64,000 nt of DNA from Aureimonas sp. OT7. Its GTDB lineage: Bacteria; Pseudomonadota; Alphaproteobacteria; Rhizobiales; Rhizobiaceae. The DNA lies in assembly GCF_014844055.1 (NCBI RefSeq), contig NZ_CP062167.1, positions 1,689,501 to 1,753,500 on the forward strand, read 5' to 3'. A model generated the notes under the pieces. That model did not search any database. It worked only from the letters and a program-made list of their open reading frames with translations, and was not told the DNA's origin. How positions within the stretch are numbered: the first letter of the stretch is position 1; every line of letters starts with the position of its first letter. This document shows, in pieces, positions 1-8,419 of this stretch. The position numbers were made by a program, and so were the translations under genes.

Positions 1-1061
1 CCGAGATTGTTGGAAATGCTCACGATGCGCAGGGCGTTGCACAGCCGGAACGCCGCATCCTTGCCGCCCTTCATGTCGAAGCCGACGAGGGTGGAGCCGC
101 CCTTCATCTGACGCTTGATGATCTCGGCGTCGGGATGGTCGGCCCGGCCCGGATAGATCACCCGCGCGACCTTGCTGCTGCCAGCCAGGAATTCGGCGAT
201 CCGGGCGGCGTTGTCCATTTGCTGGCGGACTCGCAAGGGCAGCGTTTCCAGCCCCTTCAGCAGAACCCAGGCGTTGAACGGCGAGAGTGACGGGCCGGTG
301 TGCCGGAAGTAATCGTGCAGGTTCTCCTTGATCCATTCCGCCGAGGACAGGATCACGCCGCCGAGGCATCGTCCCTGTCCGTCGATATGCTTGGTGGCGG
401 AATAGACGACGACATCGGCACCCAGTTCCAGTGGCTTTTGCAGCAGCGGCGTCGCGAAGACGTTGTCGACAACCAGGATGGCGCCGGCCGCGTGAGCGAT
501 ATCGGCGACGGCGGCGATGTCGATGACTTCCAGCGTCGGGTTGGTCGGGCTTTCCAGGAAGAAGAGCCTGGTTTCCGGCCGTACCGCCGCGCGCCATTCT
601 TCCAGGTTGCGGCCATCGACGAAGGTGGATTCGACGCCGGCGCGGCCGAGCACGGTCTGGATGATGTAGGTGCAGGAGCCGAACAACGCACGGGCGGCGA
701 CGACATGGTCGCCGGCCTTGAGCGAGCATTGCAGCGCGGCGGCCACGGCGGCCATGCCGGAGGCCGTCGCGCGGGCGTCGCCGGCGCCTTCCAGTTCCAT
801 CATCCGCTCTTCGAACATGCGGGTGGTGGGGTTGGCATAGCGCGAGTAGATGAAGCCGGGGTCCTCGCCGTTGAAGCGCGCTTCCGCCGCTTCGGCGGAC
901 GGATAGACGAAGCCCTGCGTCAGGAAGATCGCCTCGGATGTTTCGCCGAAGCCGGAGCGCACCGTTCCGGCGTGTATCATGGCGGTTGCAGGACGGAACG
1001 GCTTTTTCGCGCTGTCGGACATGGAAACCTCGGGGCGGCCGACTTCGGGCGACGCGTCCAT
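1..1061 (-). CDS. metZ: O-succinylhomoserine sulfhydrylase (partial, 3' end outside window)
   Basis: PLP enzyme that makes homocysteine from O-succinylhomoserine and sulfide in methionine synthesis, in the cytosol. The visible part (about 353 residues) has the Cys/Met-metabolism fold: an N-terminal GFGETSEAIFLTQGFVY segment, the YSRYANPTTRMFEERM cofactor region, VVDNVFATP, and the SATKHIDGQGR stretch holding the PLP lysine. The C-terminus lies beyond base 1. I chose the ATG at 1059-1061 because AAGGA lies 6 bases upstream, the extra 13 codons have GC-rich third positions, and the start then follows the SAM-II riboswitch closely. An in-frame ATG at 1020-1022, with GAGG 5 bases upstream, would give a start closer to what I recall of MetZ homologues and cannot be excluded. 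Divergent from dcd. Confidence 0.93.
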   Translation of the reverse strand, partial: MDASPEVGRPEVSMSDSAKKPFRPATAMIHAGTVRSGFGETSEAIFLTQGFVYPSAEAAEARFNGEDPGFIYSRYANPTTRMFEERMMELEGAGDARATASGMAAVAAALQCSLKAGDHVVAARALFGSCTYIIQTVLGRAGVESTFVDGRNLEEWRAAVRPETRLFFLESPTNPTLEVIDIAAVADIAHAAGAILVVDNVFATPLLQKPLELGADVVVYSATKHIDGQGRCLGGVILSSAEWIKENLHDYFRHTGPSLSPFNAWVLLKGLETLPLRVRQQMDNAARIAEFLAGSSKVARVIYPGRADHPDAEIIKRQMKGGSTLVGFDMKGGKDAAFRLCNALRIVSISNNL

Positions 1062-1083
1062 GACCGGTCCTTGCGAGGAGATC

Positions 1084-1140
1084 GGCCCTTTAGCGACTTG
1101 TTTAACGTGGCTGCAAGCCGGCCGGCAAAATCACCACGGC
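1084..1140 (-). promoter_or_regulatory. SAM-II riboswitch of metZ
   Basis: Read on the minus strand, the metZ leader holds the SAM-II (metA motif) core: CGTGG at 1138-1134 pairs with CCACG at 1110-1106 (P1), followed by a loop segment GTGATTTTGCC, then GCTTGCAGCCACG and AAACAAGTCGCTAAAGGG, which form the pseudoknot and the SAM pocket. This class is known upstream of metA, metX and metZ in alphaproteobacteria. The element ends about 22 bases before the chosen metZ start, just ahead of its AAGGA site, so binding of S-adenosylmethionine probably blocks translation. Confidence 0.92.
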
Positions 1141-1203
1141 ACGTTCCTTAAGCCCCCGCGCGGTGCGGCGTCAACTGGCCAAACGGCACGCCTTCGTTTA
1201 TGC

Positions 1204-1222
1204 GCGATACGCAACGTATCGC
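1204..1222. promoter_or_regulatory. perfect 8-bp inverted repeat in front of dcd
   Basis: GCGATACG-CAA-CGTATCGC is a perfect palindrome with a 3-base centre, ending 14 bases before the dcd start codon. It could be an operator in the metZ/dcd divergent region, or a hairpin that hinders ribosome access to dcd. I do not recognise it as the site of a named regulator. Confidence 0.5.
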
Positions 1223-1236
1223 ACAGGGTTGACGCA

Positions 1237-2319
1237 ATGACTGAAGGCATCCTGCCGGACCGGGAAATCCAGGCCCTCCACGAGGCGGGGCGGATCGTTT
1301 CCGTCCGTCCGCTGGATGACGACCAGGTGCAGCCGGCCAGCCTCGACCTGCGGCTCGGCGCACGGGCGCACCGGGTGCGCGCCAGTTTCCTGCCTGGCCG
1401 CCAGCGCAGCGTGGAAGAGGCGCTGAACCGCTTTTCGCTGCATGTCGTGGACCTGTCGGAAGGCGCGGTGCTGGAAACGGGCTGCGTCTACATCGTGCCG
1501 CTGATGGAGCGTTTGTCGCTGCCGCCGGAAGTGCGTGCCGCCGCCAACCCGAAATCCTCCACCGGGCGTCTCGACATCTTCACCCGCGTCATCACCGATC
1601 GCGCCCAGGAATTCGACAAGGTGCCGGCAGGCTATGACGGCCAGCTCTACCTGGAGATTTCGCCGCGCACCTTTCCGGTGCTCGTACGGCAGGGATCGCG
1701 CCTCAGCCAGATCCGCTTCCGGCGCGGCCGCGCCACGCTGACCAGCGACGAGATCTCGAGCCTGCACGAGGGGGAGGGGCTCACCAGCGCGCTGGATGCC
1801 AATATCTCCGGTGGCGGGATCGCCCTGTCGGTGGACCTGACGGGCGACGACGACGGCATGATCGGCTATCGCGGCAAGCGGCATACCGGCGTCGTCGATG
1901 TCGACAAGCGGGACGCCCATCGCATACTCGATTTCTGGGAGCCGCTGCACCGCAGCGAGGGCGGCGTTCTGGTGCTGGACCCGAACGAGTTCTACATCCT
2001 CGTCTCGGAAGAGGCGGTGCACGTTCCGCCGGACTTCGCCGCCGAGATGACTCCCTTCGACCCGCTGGTGGGAGAGTTCCGGGTGCATTATGCCGGCTTC
2101 TTCGACCCGGGCTTCGGCCATTCGGGGGCGGGGGGCACCGGCAGCCGGGCCGTGCTGGAGGTGCGCAGCCATGAAGTGCCGTTTATCCTGGAGCATGGGC
2201 AGATCGTCGGCCGTCTGATCTTCGAGCGCATGGCCGCCCGCCCGGGGCGGCTCTACGGAGCGGATCTGAAATCGAACTATCAGGCACAGCGGCTCAAGCT
2301 GTCCAAGCACTTCTCCTGA
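1237..2319 (+). CDS. dcd: 2'-deoxycytidine 5'-triphosphate deaminase, long alphaproteobacterial type
   Basis: Deaminates dCTP to dUTP, feeding dTTP synthesis. The 360-residue product is about twice the length of E. coli Dcd, matching the two-domain family (PF06559) usual in Hyphomicrobiales. QPASLDLRLG (residues 32-41) and NPKSSTGR (104-111) are the hallmarks of the dCTP deaminase/dUTPase fold. The second half repeats the beta-rich fold and ends with a YxxxLxSNYQAQ-like tail. The ATG at 1237 is chosen because homology begins with MTEGILPDREIQ; the upstream extension of the open frame runs through the metZ leader and is not coding. Transcribed away from metZ. Confidence 0.92.
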   Translation: MTEGILPDREIQALHEAGRIVSVRPLDDDQVQPASLDLRLGARAHRVRASFLPGRQRSVEEALNRFSLHVVDLSEGAVLETGCVYIVPLMERLSLPPEVRAAANPKSSTGRLDIFTRVITDRAQEFDKVPAGYDGQLYLEISPRTFPVLVRQGSRLSQIRFRRGRATLTSDEISSLHEGEGLTSALDANISGGGIALSVDLTGDDDGMIGYRGKRHTGVVDVDKRDAHRILDFWEPLHRSEGGVLVLDPNEFYILVSEEAVHVPPDFAAEMTPFDPLVGEFRVHYAGFFDPGFGHSGAGGTGSRAVLEVRSHEVPFILEHGQIVGRLIFERMAARPGRLYGADLKSNYQAQRLKLSKHFS

Positions 2320-2385
2320 TGGCGGATGGCGGCAACTTCCTCTTGCGTGCCACCCGCCATTCCTATAGTGCATTCACCTACGGAT

Positions 2386-2460
2386 GCGGGTGTAGTTCAG
2401 TGGTAGAACGCAAGCTTCCCAAGCTTGATGTCGTGGGTTCAATCCCCATCGCCCGCTCCA
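2386..2460 (+). tRNA. tRNA-Gly (anticodon CCC)
   Basis: Full cloverleaf. The acceptor GCGGGTG pairs with CGCCCGC (one G-T pair), the D stem is GTTC/GAAC, the anticodon stem CAAGC/GCTTG (2411-2415 and 2423-2427) encloses the loop TTCCCAA with anticodon CCC at 2418-2420, and the T stem is GTGGG/CCCAT with loop TTCAATC. The discriminator T and CCA are encoded at 2457-2460. It reads GGG codons, which are common in this GC-rich genome. Confidence 0.96.
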
Positions 2461-2478
2461 TTTTCATTCCCTCTCCTG

Positions 2479-3339
2479 TCAGGCGTTGAGGCCACCGGCC
2501 TCCGCCCGTCGACGCCAGAAGACGATCCGCCGCTCGACGAACGAGACCAGCCAGAACAACGCCAGGCCGACGAGGCTGAGAAACAGGATGAGCGAGAAGA
2601 TGCGCGGCGTATTCAGTTGCGCCGCCGCCACGCGGATCAACTCGCCGAAGCCCTTGCCGCCACCCAGGAATTCGCCGGTGATGGCGCCGGCCATGACGCC
2701 CACGGAGGCGATCTTGAGCCCGGTGAAGATATGCGGCAGCCCGAGCGGCAGCTTCATGCGCCACAGGGTTTGCCAGCGGGTGGCGCCCATGGTCTTGAAG
2801 AGCATGCGGGCGTTCTCGTCGGACGCATGAAGCCCGGCGGCCGTCGCCACGACGATGGGGAAGGTGGCGATGAAGGCTGCCAGCGCCACCTTGGACGAGA
2901 TGCCGAAGCCGAACCACGCGAGGAACAGCGGCGCGAAGGCCACCTTGGGCATCGTGTCGATGGCGACCAGATAGGGCAGGACCACCCGCTCGCCGAAGCT
3001 GCTTTCGCCGACGATGACGCCGAGCGTGAAACCGACCGCGATGGCAATGACGAATCCCAGGGCGACTTCCTGAAGGGTGATCCACAGCGCCGCCAGCATG
3101 TAGCCGCCCGTGGCGAGATTGGTTCCCACCAGCAGGATGTCGCGGAACACCGCGGCCGGTGGCGGCAGGATGATCGGCGAAAACAGGCCGATGGCATGGA
3201 CGCCCTGCCACAGGGCGATAAAGGCGACGGCCAGCAGCGCCATGCCGACCGGGCGTGGTATCCGGTCGATCAGCGGCACCTCTTCCTGCCACAGCGTTTC
3301 GGGCGGCGCCTCGCTTCTTTCCAGCTGAACGTGGGTCAA
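2479..3339 (-). CDS. ABC transporter permease, NitT/TauT (SsuC-like) class
   Basis: Inner-membrane permease of an uptake ABC system. The 286-residue product has about six hydrophobic helices and the EAA loop (MGATRWQTLWRMKLPLGLPHI) that docks the ATPase. The TTG at 3339-3337 is chosen as start because it overlaps the stop of the ATPase gene (TTGA) and has GGAGG 7 bases upstream. It is the last gene of the SBP-ATPase-permease operon transcribed from about 5175. The family imports nitrate, sulfonates, taurine or pyrimidine precursors; the substrate here is unknown. The partner ATPase gene is frameshifted, so the system may be non-functional. Confidence 0.85.
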   Translation of the reverse strand: MTHVQLERSEAPPETLWQEEVPLIDRIPRPVGMALLAVAFIALWQGVHAIGLFSPIILPPPAAVFRDILLVGTNLATGGYMLAALWITLQEVALGFVIAIAVGFTLGVIVGESSFGERVVLPYLVAIDTMPKVAFAPLFLAWFGFGISSKVALAAFIATFPIVVATAAGLHASDENARMLFKTMGATRWQTLWRMKLPLGLPHIFTGLKIASVGVMAGAITGEFLGGGKGFGELIRVAAAQLNTPRIFSLILFLSLVGLALFWLVSFVERRIVFWRRRAEAGGLNA

Positions 3340-4156
3340 TGCAGGCCTCCCTCGTCCAGAAGAGCGCGGATATGACGGACATAATCGCCGAGCTCGGGCG
3401 AGGTGAGCATGTCCAGGGTGCGTGGACGATCGAGCTCGATATGGATCGTCTCGACAAAGCGGCCTGGCCGCTTCGACATGACGTAGACGATATCCGACAG
3501 GATGACGGCCTCTGGAATGGAATGGGTAATCAGGAAGGCCGTCGCCTGCTTTTCCAGGCAGATGCGCTGGAGCTCCATGTTCATGAAATCGCGCGACAAC
3601 TCGTCCAATGCGCTGAAAGGCTCGTCCAGCAAAAGGACGGACGGCTCGGTTACCAGCATCCGGCAGATCGCCGCACGCTGCGCCATGCCGCCCGAGAGCT
3701 TGTCGGGATAGACTTCTGCAATCCCTTGAGACCCACAAGATCGAGCAGCGCGCGGGCGGCAGGCTCCTTTGCCTTAGCAGCCGACGTCCCATCGCGGATC
3801 GCGATGGGAAGCAGGATGTTTTCGATGGTCGTGCGCCACGGGAACAGCGTCGCCTGCTGGAACATCATGCCGATATCGCGGCGCGGCCCCGTCACCGGTC
3901 GCCCCTCCAGCATGACGCTGCCGGACGAGGGTGGCGTCAGCCCCGCCATGATTTTCAGGAGCGTGGACTTGCCGCAGCCGGATGGCCCGATGATGGAGCT
4001 GAAGGTGCCCCGCTCCAGCGTCAGGTCCACATGGTCGAGGGCGCGGATGGCGCCCCGGCCGAAGGCCTTGGAGACGTTGCGCAGCGCGTAGACGGCATCG
4101 CCGTCCCGGGGCCGTGCGGCCGGATGCGTGGGCACCGCCTGTCGCAGCGCCGTCAT
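3336..4156 (-). pseudogene. ABC transporter ATP-binding protein, frameshifted (SsuB/TauB class)
   Basis: The ATPase of the uptake operon is split between two reading frames. The first part (start ATG 4156-4154, overlapping the SBP stop as ATGA) has Walker A GPSGCGKS (residues 58-65) and the Q-loop glutamine (MMFQ, about 100), then runs to VGLKGLQ and goes out of frame, ending at 3650. The second frame continues with YPDKLSGGMAQR (signature), LLLDEPFSALD (Walker B and D-loop) and FLITHSIPEA (H-loop), ending at 3336. Adding one base near 3720-3723 restores VGLKG(F/L)AEVYPDKLSGGMAQR. This is therefore a one-base deletion between Q-loop and signature: either a recent mutation or a sequencing error. 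All motifs are otherwise intact, which favours error or very recent decay. Confidence 0.88.
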
Positions 4157-5175
4157 TGCGCGTTCCAGCGTTCGACGAAGTCGTTGGTGTAGGCGGCGGA
4201 CAGGTCCGGCAGCGGCGCCGAAAGAGCCTGCGTCGCCACCTGGGCATCCTGCCAGAGCTTCCAGTGCTCCGGCGGCTGATAGCCGAAAGCGTTGCCGGTA
4301 TCGATCGGGGTGACGCGGTCCCTCATCGTTTCCAGCATGGCGGCGGCAAGGCCCGCATCCTCGCCTTCCTGCGGGTTGGCCGCGGCGGTATGCGCCAGGA
4401 CGGCTTCGGTATTGGCGGGGTCCAGCCCGAAGCGCGTGCCCTTTACCATGGCGCGCCCGAACCCTTCGATCACGTCCGGATTGGCGTCGATATAGCTGCG
4501 GGTCGCCGCCCAGCCATTACCGAAATAGGCCAGGAACTCGTCGGGCGTGATCTCGGTCAAGGGAATGCCGCGCGCCTCGATGATGGCTGCGTCGGCCACG
4601 GCGGCCGCATAGGCGTCGATCTCGTCGCTCATGAAGGCGGCGACCGCGGTGCCCCCGTCGCCGACGGTCAGGAATTCATAGTCCCGCCCTTCCTCGAACC
4701 CTTCCTTCGCAAGGATCGCCCGCGTGAATCCGACTTCCGCGCCATCGGCCGTGCCGACGCCGATGGTCTTGCCCTTCAGGTCGGAGGGCGCGGCGACCTC
4801 GGAGCCCTCCTTGACGACGAGCCCGAACACCGATTTCGGCCAGTAATTGTACAGGAAGACGATGTCTTCTCCGCGTTCGCGGGCTGCCAGAAGAGGACCG
4901 GGGCCCGGCTGCCCGATCTGTGCCTGGCCCGCCGCCAGCGTCTGCAGCACCGTGGCCGATCCGTTGACGACCTCCACCGTCACGTCCAGCCCTTCCGCTG
5001 CGAAATAGCCCTCCGCATCGGCGACGTGCAACGGAAAGATATTGAGCGCGGACGGGTTGGGGACGACAACCGTCAGTGGCTTCAGATCCTGCGCTTGCGC
5101 GGCACCCTGCAGGGCCATGGCCGCAAGAAGGCATGCACCGGCCAGCGGCCGGATGCCGATAGAGAACGATTTCAT
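4153..5175 (-). CDS. ABC transporter substrate-binding protein, NMT1/SsuA-like
   Basis: Periplasmic binding protein of an importer (340 residues). The N-terminus (MKSFSIGIRPLAGACLLAAMALQGAAQAQ, roughly residues 1-29) is a typical Sec signal peptide with an AQA-Q cleavage site. The mature part has the NMT1/THI5-like pattern: an initial beta strand, EGYFAAEGLDV, and GQAQIGQPGPGPLLAARERG. The ATG at 5173-5175 is chosen for GGAGG 8 bases upstream; the longer open frame has no such site. It heads the operon with the frameshifted ATPase and the permease. The family binds nitrate, alkanesulfonates, taurine or thiamine precursors; I see no TPP riboswitch in the leader, so thiamine control is not supported. 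Confidence 0.87.
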   Translation of the reverse strand: MKSFSIGIRPLAGACLLAAMALQGAAQAQDLKPLTVVVPNPSALNIFPLHVADAEGYFAAEGLDVTVEVVNGSATVLQTLAAGQAQIGQPGPGPLLAARERGEDIVFLYNYWPKSVFGLVVKEGSEVAAPSDLKGKTIGVGTADGAEVGFTRAILAKEGFEEGRDYEFLTVGDGGTAVAAFMSDEIDAYAAAVADAAIIEARGIPLTEITPDEFLAYFGNGWAATRSYIDANPDVIEGFGRAMVKGTRFGLDPANTEAVLAHTAAANPQEGEDAGLAAAMLETMRDRVTPIDTGNAFGYQPPEHWKLWQDAQVATQALSAPLPDLSAAYTNDFVERWNAQ

Positions 5176-5328
5176 GATCTTGACCTCCCTGGCCCGTATC
5201 TTCGGGCTCTCAGGAAAACCTACCACAGATAATATGCATGAAAACCCGCATTCGCCTCAGAATCGCACATTTTTCTTGCGTGCCGGCCCGGCCGGTCCCT
5301 TATTGTGGGTGCGCAGGGGGAGGACGTC

Positions 5329-6063
5329 ATGAAAGTTGCGATCGTATCGGGTGCATCGGCTGGGCTTGGGCTTGCCCTGGCACGGAAGCTGGTGGAAGCG
5401 GGCTACGAAGTTTTGGGCATTGCCCGCTCACCCAGGCCCGAGGGCCTGCGGGCCGAGTGGCGCCAGGTCGATCTGCGCGATGTCCGCGATGCGGCGGCCG
5501 CGCTGGACCCGCTTGACGATATGGATGGCGCGAACGTGACCGAGGCGCTGCTTGTGCTGAATGCCGGCACGGAAGAGCCGATCGGGCCCGTCGGCAAGCT
5601 AGCGGTCGAGGACATAGCCGCGCATGTCGCCCTCAATCTGACCGCGCCTATGGCGATGACCGCGACCTTCCTGTCGAAGACGGAAGGGTGGCCCGCGGAC
5701 CGGCGCATCCTTGCCGTTTCGTCCGGCGCATCGCGCCGCGCCACTGCGTACTGGAGTGCCTATACCGCCAGCAAAAGCGGCCTCGACGGCTTTGTGCGCG
5801 CGGTGAACGCCGAATATTCCGAGGGTGCCGGCGCGGCGGGCGCGCCCCGCACCGCCGCCGTGGCGCTGGCGCCGGGGGTCATCGACACCGCCATGCAGCA
5901 AAGGGTTCGCGAAGCCGATTTCCCGACCGTGTCCCGCTATCGCGGTCTGAAGGACAAGGGCGAGCTTGCGAGCGCCGATGAGGCGGCGGCCCGCGTGATG
6001 GCCTATCTGGCGCGGCCCGGTTTCGGCTCGGTGGAACTGGACGACGTGCGCAATTACGAGTGA
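5329..6063 (+). CDS. SDR family NAD(P)-dependent oxidoreductase
   Basis: Classical short-chain dehydrogenase of 244 residues. The cofactor loop is SGASAGLG (residues 7-14), the NAG motif lies at 78-80, and the catalytic residues are Ser131/132, Tyr145 and Lys149 in YTASK. Tyr and Lys are spaced as in the family. It loosely resembles sepiapterin-reductase-type or benzil-reductase-type SDRs, but the substrate cannot be told. The ATG at 5329 follows GGGGGAGG. It stands alone, divergent from the ABC operon, with 153 bases between the two starts. Confidence 0.85.
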   Translation: MKVAIVSGASAGLGLALARKLVEAGYEVLGIARSPRPEGLRAEWRQVDLRDVRDAAAALDPLDDMDGANVTEALLVLNAGTEEPIGPVGKLAVEDIAAHVALNLTAPMAMTATFLSKTEGWPADRRILAVSSGASRRATAYWSAYTASKSGLDGFVRAVNAEYSEGAGAAGAPRTAAVALAPGVIDTAMQQRVREADFPTVSRYRGLKDKGELASADEAAARVMAYLARPGFGSVELDDVRNYE

Positions 6064-6198
6064 GCCCGCAACGCAGATTCACGCGGCAGACCGGGCGGGC
6101 GCCCTTCCGTTCGCCATAAAAATCGTTAGAAAGCCGGAAACGCCGCAATTCTGCGATGGTCGCCGTGCGGCCTCGCACCGCTATGGACGACGCGCCCC

Positions 6199-6918
6199 AT
6201 GAGCAACGACACTTTCATTCGCGAAGTGAACGAGGAAATCCGCCAGGAGCGGGCCCGCGCGATCTGGAAGCGTTACGGCATCGTCATCATCGCCCTGGTG
6301 TCACTGATCATCCTCGGCACGATCGGCTATGTCGTCTGGGAGCGTATGGCCGCCGGGCGTGCCGCAGCCGACGGGGACAGGCTGATCGCCGCACAGGAGC
6401 TGGTGTCCAACGGAGATTTCGCCGGAGCCGAAGCGGCCCTTTCCGCCCTGGCCGAGGACGGCACCGCGCACTATCCGGTCATCGCCCGCATGCATCTTGC
6501 CGGCGCGCAGTTGCAGGCGGGCGATCCGACGGCCGCCGTGGCCACCTACGACGCCGTCGCCTCCGATAGCTCGACCTCGCGCCCCTTGCGCGACATCGCC
6601 TCGATCCGCGCGGCCTATATCCTGGTCGATCACGGAACCGCCGACGATGTACGCCAGCGCGCCGAGGCCCTGACCGGCGAGGGAGAGCCCCTTCGCCATC
6701 CGGCGCTGGAGGCCATCGGCCTGGCCCTCTGGAAGGCCGGCGACCATGCCGGCGCCGCGCCTGTCTTCGGCCAGCTGGTGGACGATTTCTCGACGCCGGC
6801 CGGCATGGCCGAGCGAGCCCGCATGATGCAGGAGTTGATCTCGGCCGAAACCGGGCCCGCCCCCGCCGGGGAGGCGCCCTCGGCGCCTGACGCGGCCGGC
6901 GAGCCTGATCCGTCCTGA
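6199..6918 (+). CDS. YfgM-like membrane-anchored TPR protein
   Basis: A 239-residue protein with a basic cytoplasmic N-terminus, one transmembrane helix (about residues 28-48, [20 protein letters not shown]) and a periplasmic region of helical TPR-like repeats, ending in a Pro/Ala-rich tail. This is the architecture of YfgM/TPR_21 proteins, which associate with the SecYEG translocon in E. coli. It lies 20 bases upstream of der, the same neighbourhood as yfgM-bamB-der in gammaproteobacteria, here without bamB. The role in secretion is inferred from family and context. Confidence 0.8.
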   Translation: MSNDTFIREVNEEIRQERARAIWKRYGIVIIALVSLIILGTIGYVVWERMAAGRAAADGDRLIAAQELVSNGDFAGAEAALSALAEDGTAHYPVIARMHLAGAQLQAGDPTAAVATYDAVASDSSTSRPLRDIASIRAAYILVDHGTADDVRQRAEALTGEGEPLRHPALEAIGLALWKAGDHAGAAPVFGQLVDDFSTPAGMAERARMMQELISAETGPAPAGEAPSAPDAAGEPDPS

Positions 6919-6938
6919 GCGGCCGGAAAGGCGCGACC

Positions 6939-8345
6939 ATGGTTTCCATCGCCATTATCGGACGGCCGAATGTCGGCAAGTCCACCTTGTTCAACCGCCT
7001 TGTCGGCAAGCGTCTGGCGCTCGTCGACGACAGGCCGGGCGTGACGCGCGACCGGCGCGAGGGCGAGGCCCGGCTGCTCGACATCGAGTTCCAGGTTCTC
7101 GATACCGCGGGCCTGGAGGAAGCGGGCGGCGACACCCTGGAAGGTCGCATGCGTGCCCAGACGGAGGCCGCCATCGCGGCGGCGGACCTGTCGCTCTTCG
7201 TGGTGGACGCCAAGTCGGGCATGACCCCGCAGGATTCCCATTTCGGAGAGCTGTTGCGCCGCTCTGGCCGACCGGTCGTGCTGGTGGCCAACAAGGCCGA
7301 GGCGCGGGGCTCGGATGTGGGCTTCTATGACGCGTTCTCGCTCGGCCTTGGCGAGCCTGTCGCCATTTCGGCCGAGCATGGCGAGGGCATGGGAGACCTT
7401 CGCGACGCAATCGTGGCTGCCCTGGGAGAGGAAGCGTTCTTCGTCGATGTGCCGGAAGCCGAGGCCGACGTGCCTGTCGAGCTGGACGAGAATGGTGAGC
7501 CGGTCGAGACTTACGACGCCACCAAACCGCTGAATATTGCCATCGTGGGCCGGCCGAATGCCGGCAAATCCACGCTGGTCAACCGGTTCCTGGGCGAGGA
7601 CCGGCTTTTGACCGGCCCGGAGGCGGGCATCACGCGCGATTCCATATCCGTGTCATGGTCCTGGCGCGGCCGTCAGATCAAGATGTTCGATACGGCCGGC
7701 CTGCGTCGCAAGGCAAAGGTGCAGGAGAAGCTGGAAAAACTGTCCGTCGCCGACGCCATCCGCGCCATCAAGTTTGCCGAGGTGGTCGTCGTCGTGCTGG
7801 ACGCCACCGTGCCCTTCGAGAGGCAGGATCTGCAGATTGCCGACCTGATCGAGCGCGAGGGCAGGGCCCCCGTCATCGCCTTCAACAAATGGGACATGAT
7901 CGAGGACCGGCAGGAGGCGCTGGACGATCTTCTCGAAAAGACGGAACGGCTCTTGCCGCAGATGCGCGGCGTCAAGGCCATCCCGATTTCGGGCGAGACC
8001 GGCGAGGGGCTCGACCGCCTCATGCGGGCGATCGTCGAGACGCACGAGACATGGAACCGGAGGATCTCCACCTCCAAGCTCAATCAATGGTTGGAGCGCG
8101 TGGTCACGCATCATCCGCCGCCCGCCGTGGCCGGCCGCCGCATCAACGTGAAGTACATGACGCAGATCAAGACGCGTCCGCCGACCTTCATCGTGTCGAC
8201 GTCGCGGCCGGAATCGCTTGGCGCTTCCTATACCCGCTATCTCGTCAACGGGCTGCGCGAGGCGTTCGGCCTGCGCGGAGTGCCGATACGGCTGCACCTG
8301 CGCAAGCCCAACAACCCCTATGCATCCCGCCGCAAGCGCTACTAG
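6939..8345 (+). CDS. der: ribosome biogenesis GTPase Der (EngA)
   Basis: Double GTPase needed for late assembly of the 50S ribosomal subunit. The 468-residue product has two G domains in tandem. The first carries GRPNVGKS (residues 8-15), DTAG and NKAE. The second carries GRPNAGKS (about 204-211), DTAG and NKWD. A C-terminal KH-like domain ends in [10 protein letters not shown]. Length and domain order are standard. It lies 20 bases after the TPR gene and is probably co-transcribed with it. Confidence 0.97.
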   Translation: MVSIAIIGRPNVGKSTLFNRLVGKRLALVDDRPGVTRDRREGEARLLDIEFQVLDTAGLEEAGGDTLEGRMRAQTEAAIAAADLSLFVVDAKSGMTPQDSHFGELLRRSGRPVVLVANKAEARGSDVGFYDAFSLGLGEPVAISAEHGEGMGDLRDAIVAALGEEAFFVDVPEAEADVPVELDENGEPVETYDATKPLNIAIVGRPNAGKSTLVNRFLGEDRLLTGPEAGITRDSISVSWSWRGRQIKMFDTAGLRRKAKVQEKLEKLSVADAIRAIKFAEVVVVVLDATVPFERQDLQIADLIEREGRAPVIAFNKWDMIEDRQEALDDLLEKTERLLPQMRGVKAIPISGETGEGLDRLMRAIVETHETWNRRISTSKLNQWLERVVTHHPPPAVAGRRINVKYMTQIKTRPPTFIVSTSRPESLGASYTRYLVNGLREAFGLRGVPIRLHLRKPNNPYASRRKRY

Positions 8346-8354
8346 GAGCGCTGC

Positions 8355-8376
8355 GTTAACCAAGCGCTAAGGTTAA
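8355..8376. promoter_or_regulatory. possible CtrA-like box and inverted repeat before the wall hydrolase gene
   Basis: TTAA-CCAAGCG-CTAA at 8356-8370 matches the alphaproteobacterial CtrA consensus TTAA-N7-TTAA at 7 of 8 fixed positions. TTAACC (8356-8361) and GGTTAA (8371-8376) also form a 6-bp inverted repeat. It lies between der and the SleB-type hydrolase, whose family includes cell-cycle-linked wall enzymes. The assignment is tentative. Confidence 0.35.
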
Positions 8377-8419
8377 TGAAACATGATCGGCATCCATCGA
8401 AATGATTTGGATACCGAAT

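Noticed and set aside
2378..3457. Open frame on the minus strand with an N-terminal peptide like AMGIEPTTSSLGSLRSTTE
   Set aside because: The peptide is a translation of the antisense of tRNA-Gly, a known false annotation; the rest is a shadow of the ABC permease.
5176..5328. TPP riboswitch in the leader of the NMT1-type ABC operon
   Set aside because: I looked for CTGAGA followed by the ACCTGATCTGG region; a CTGAGA occurs but the second half is absent.
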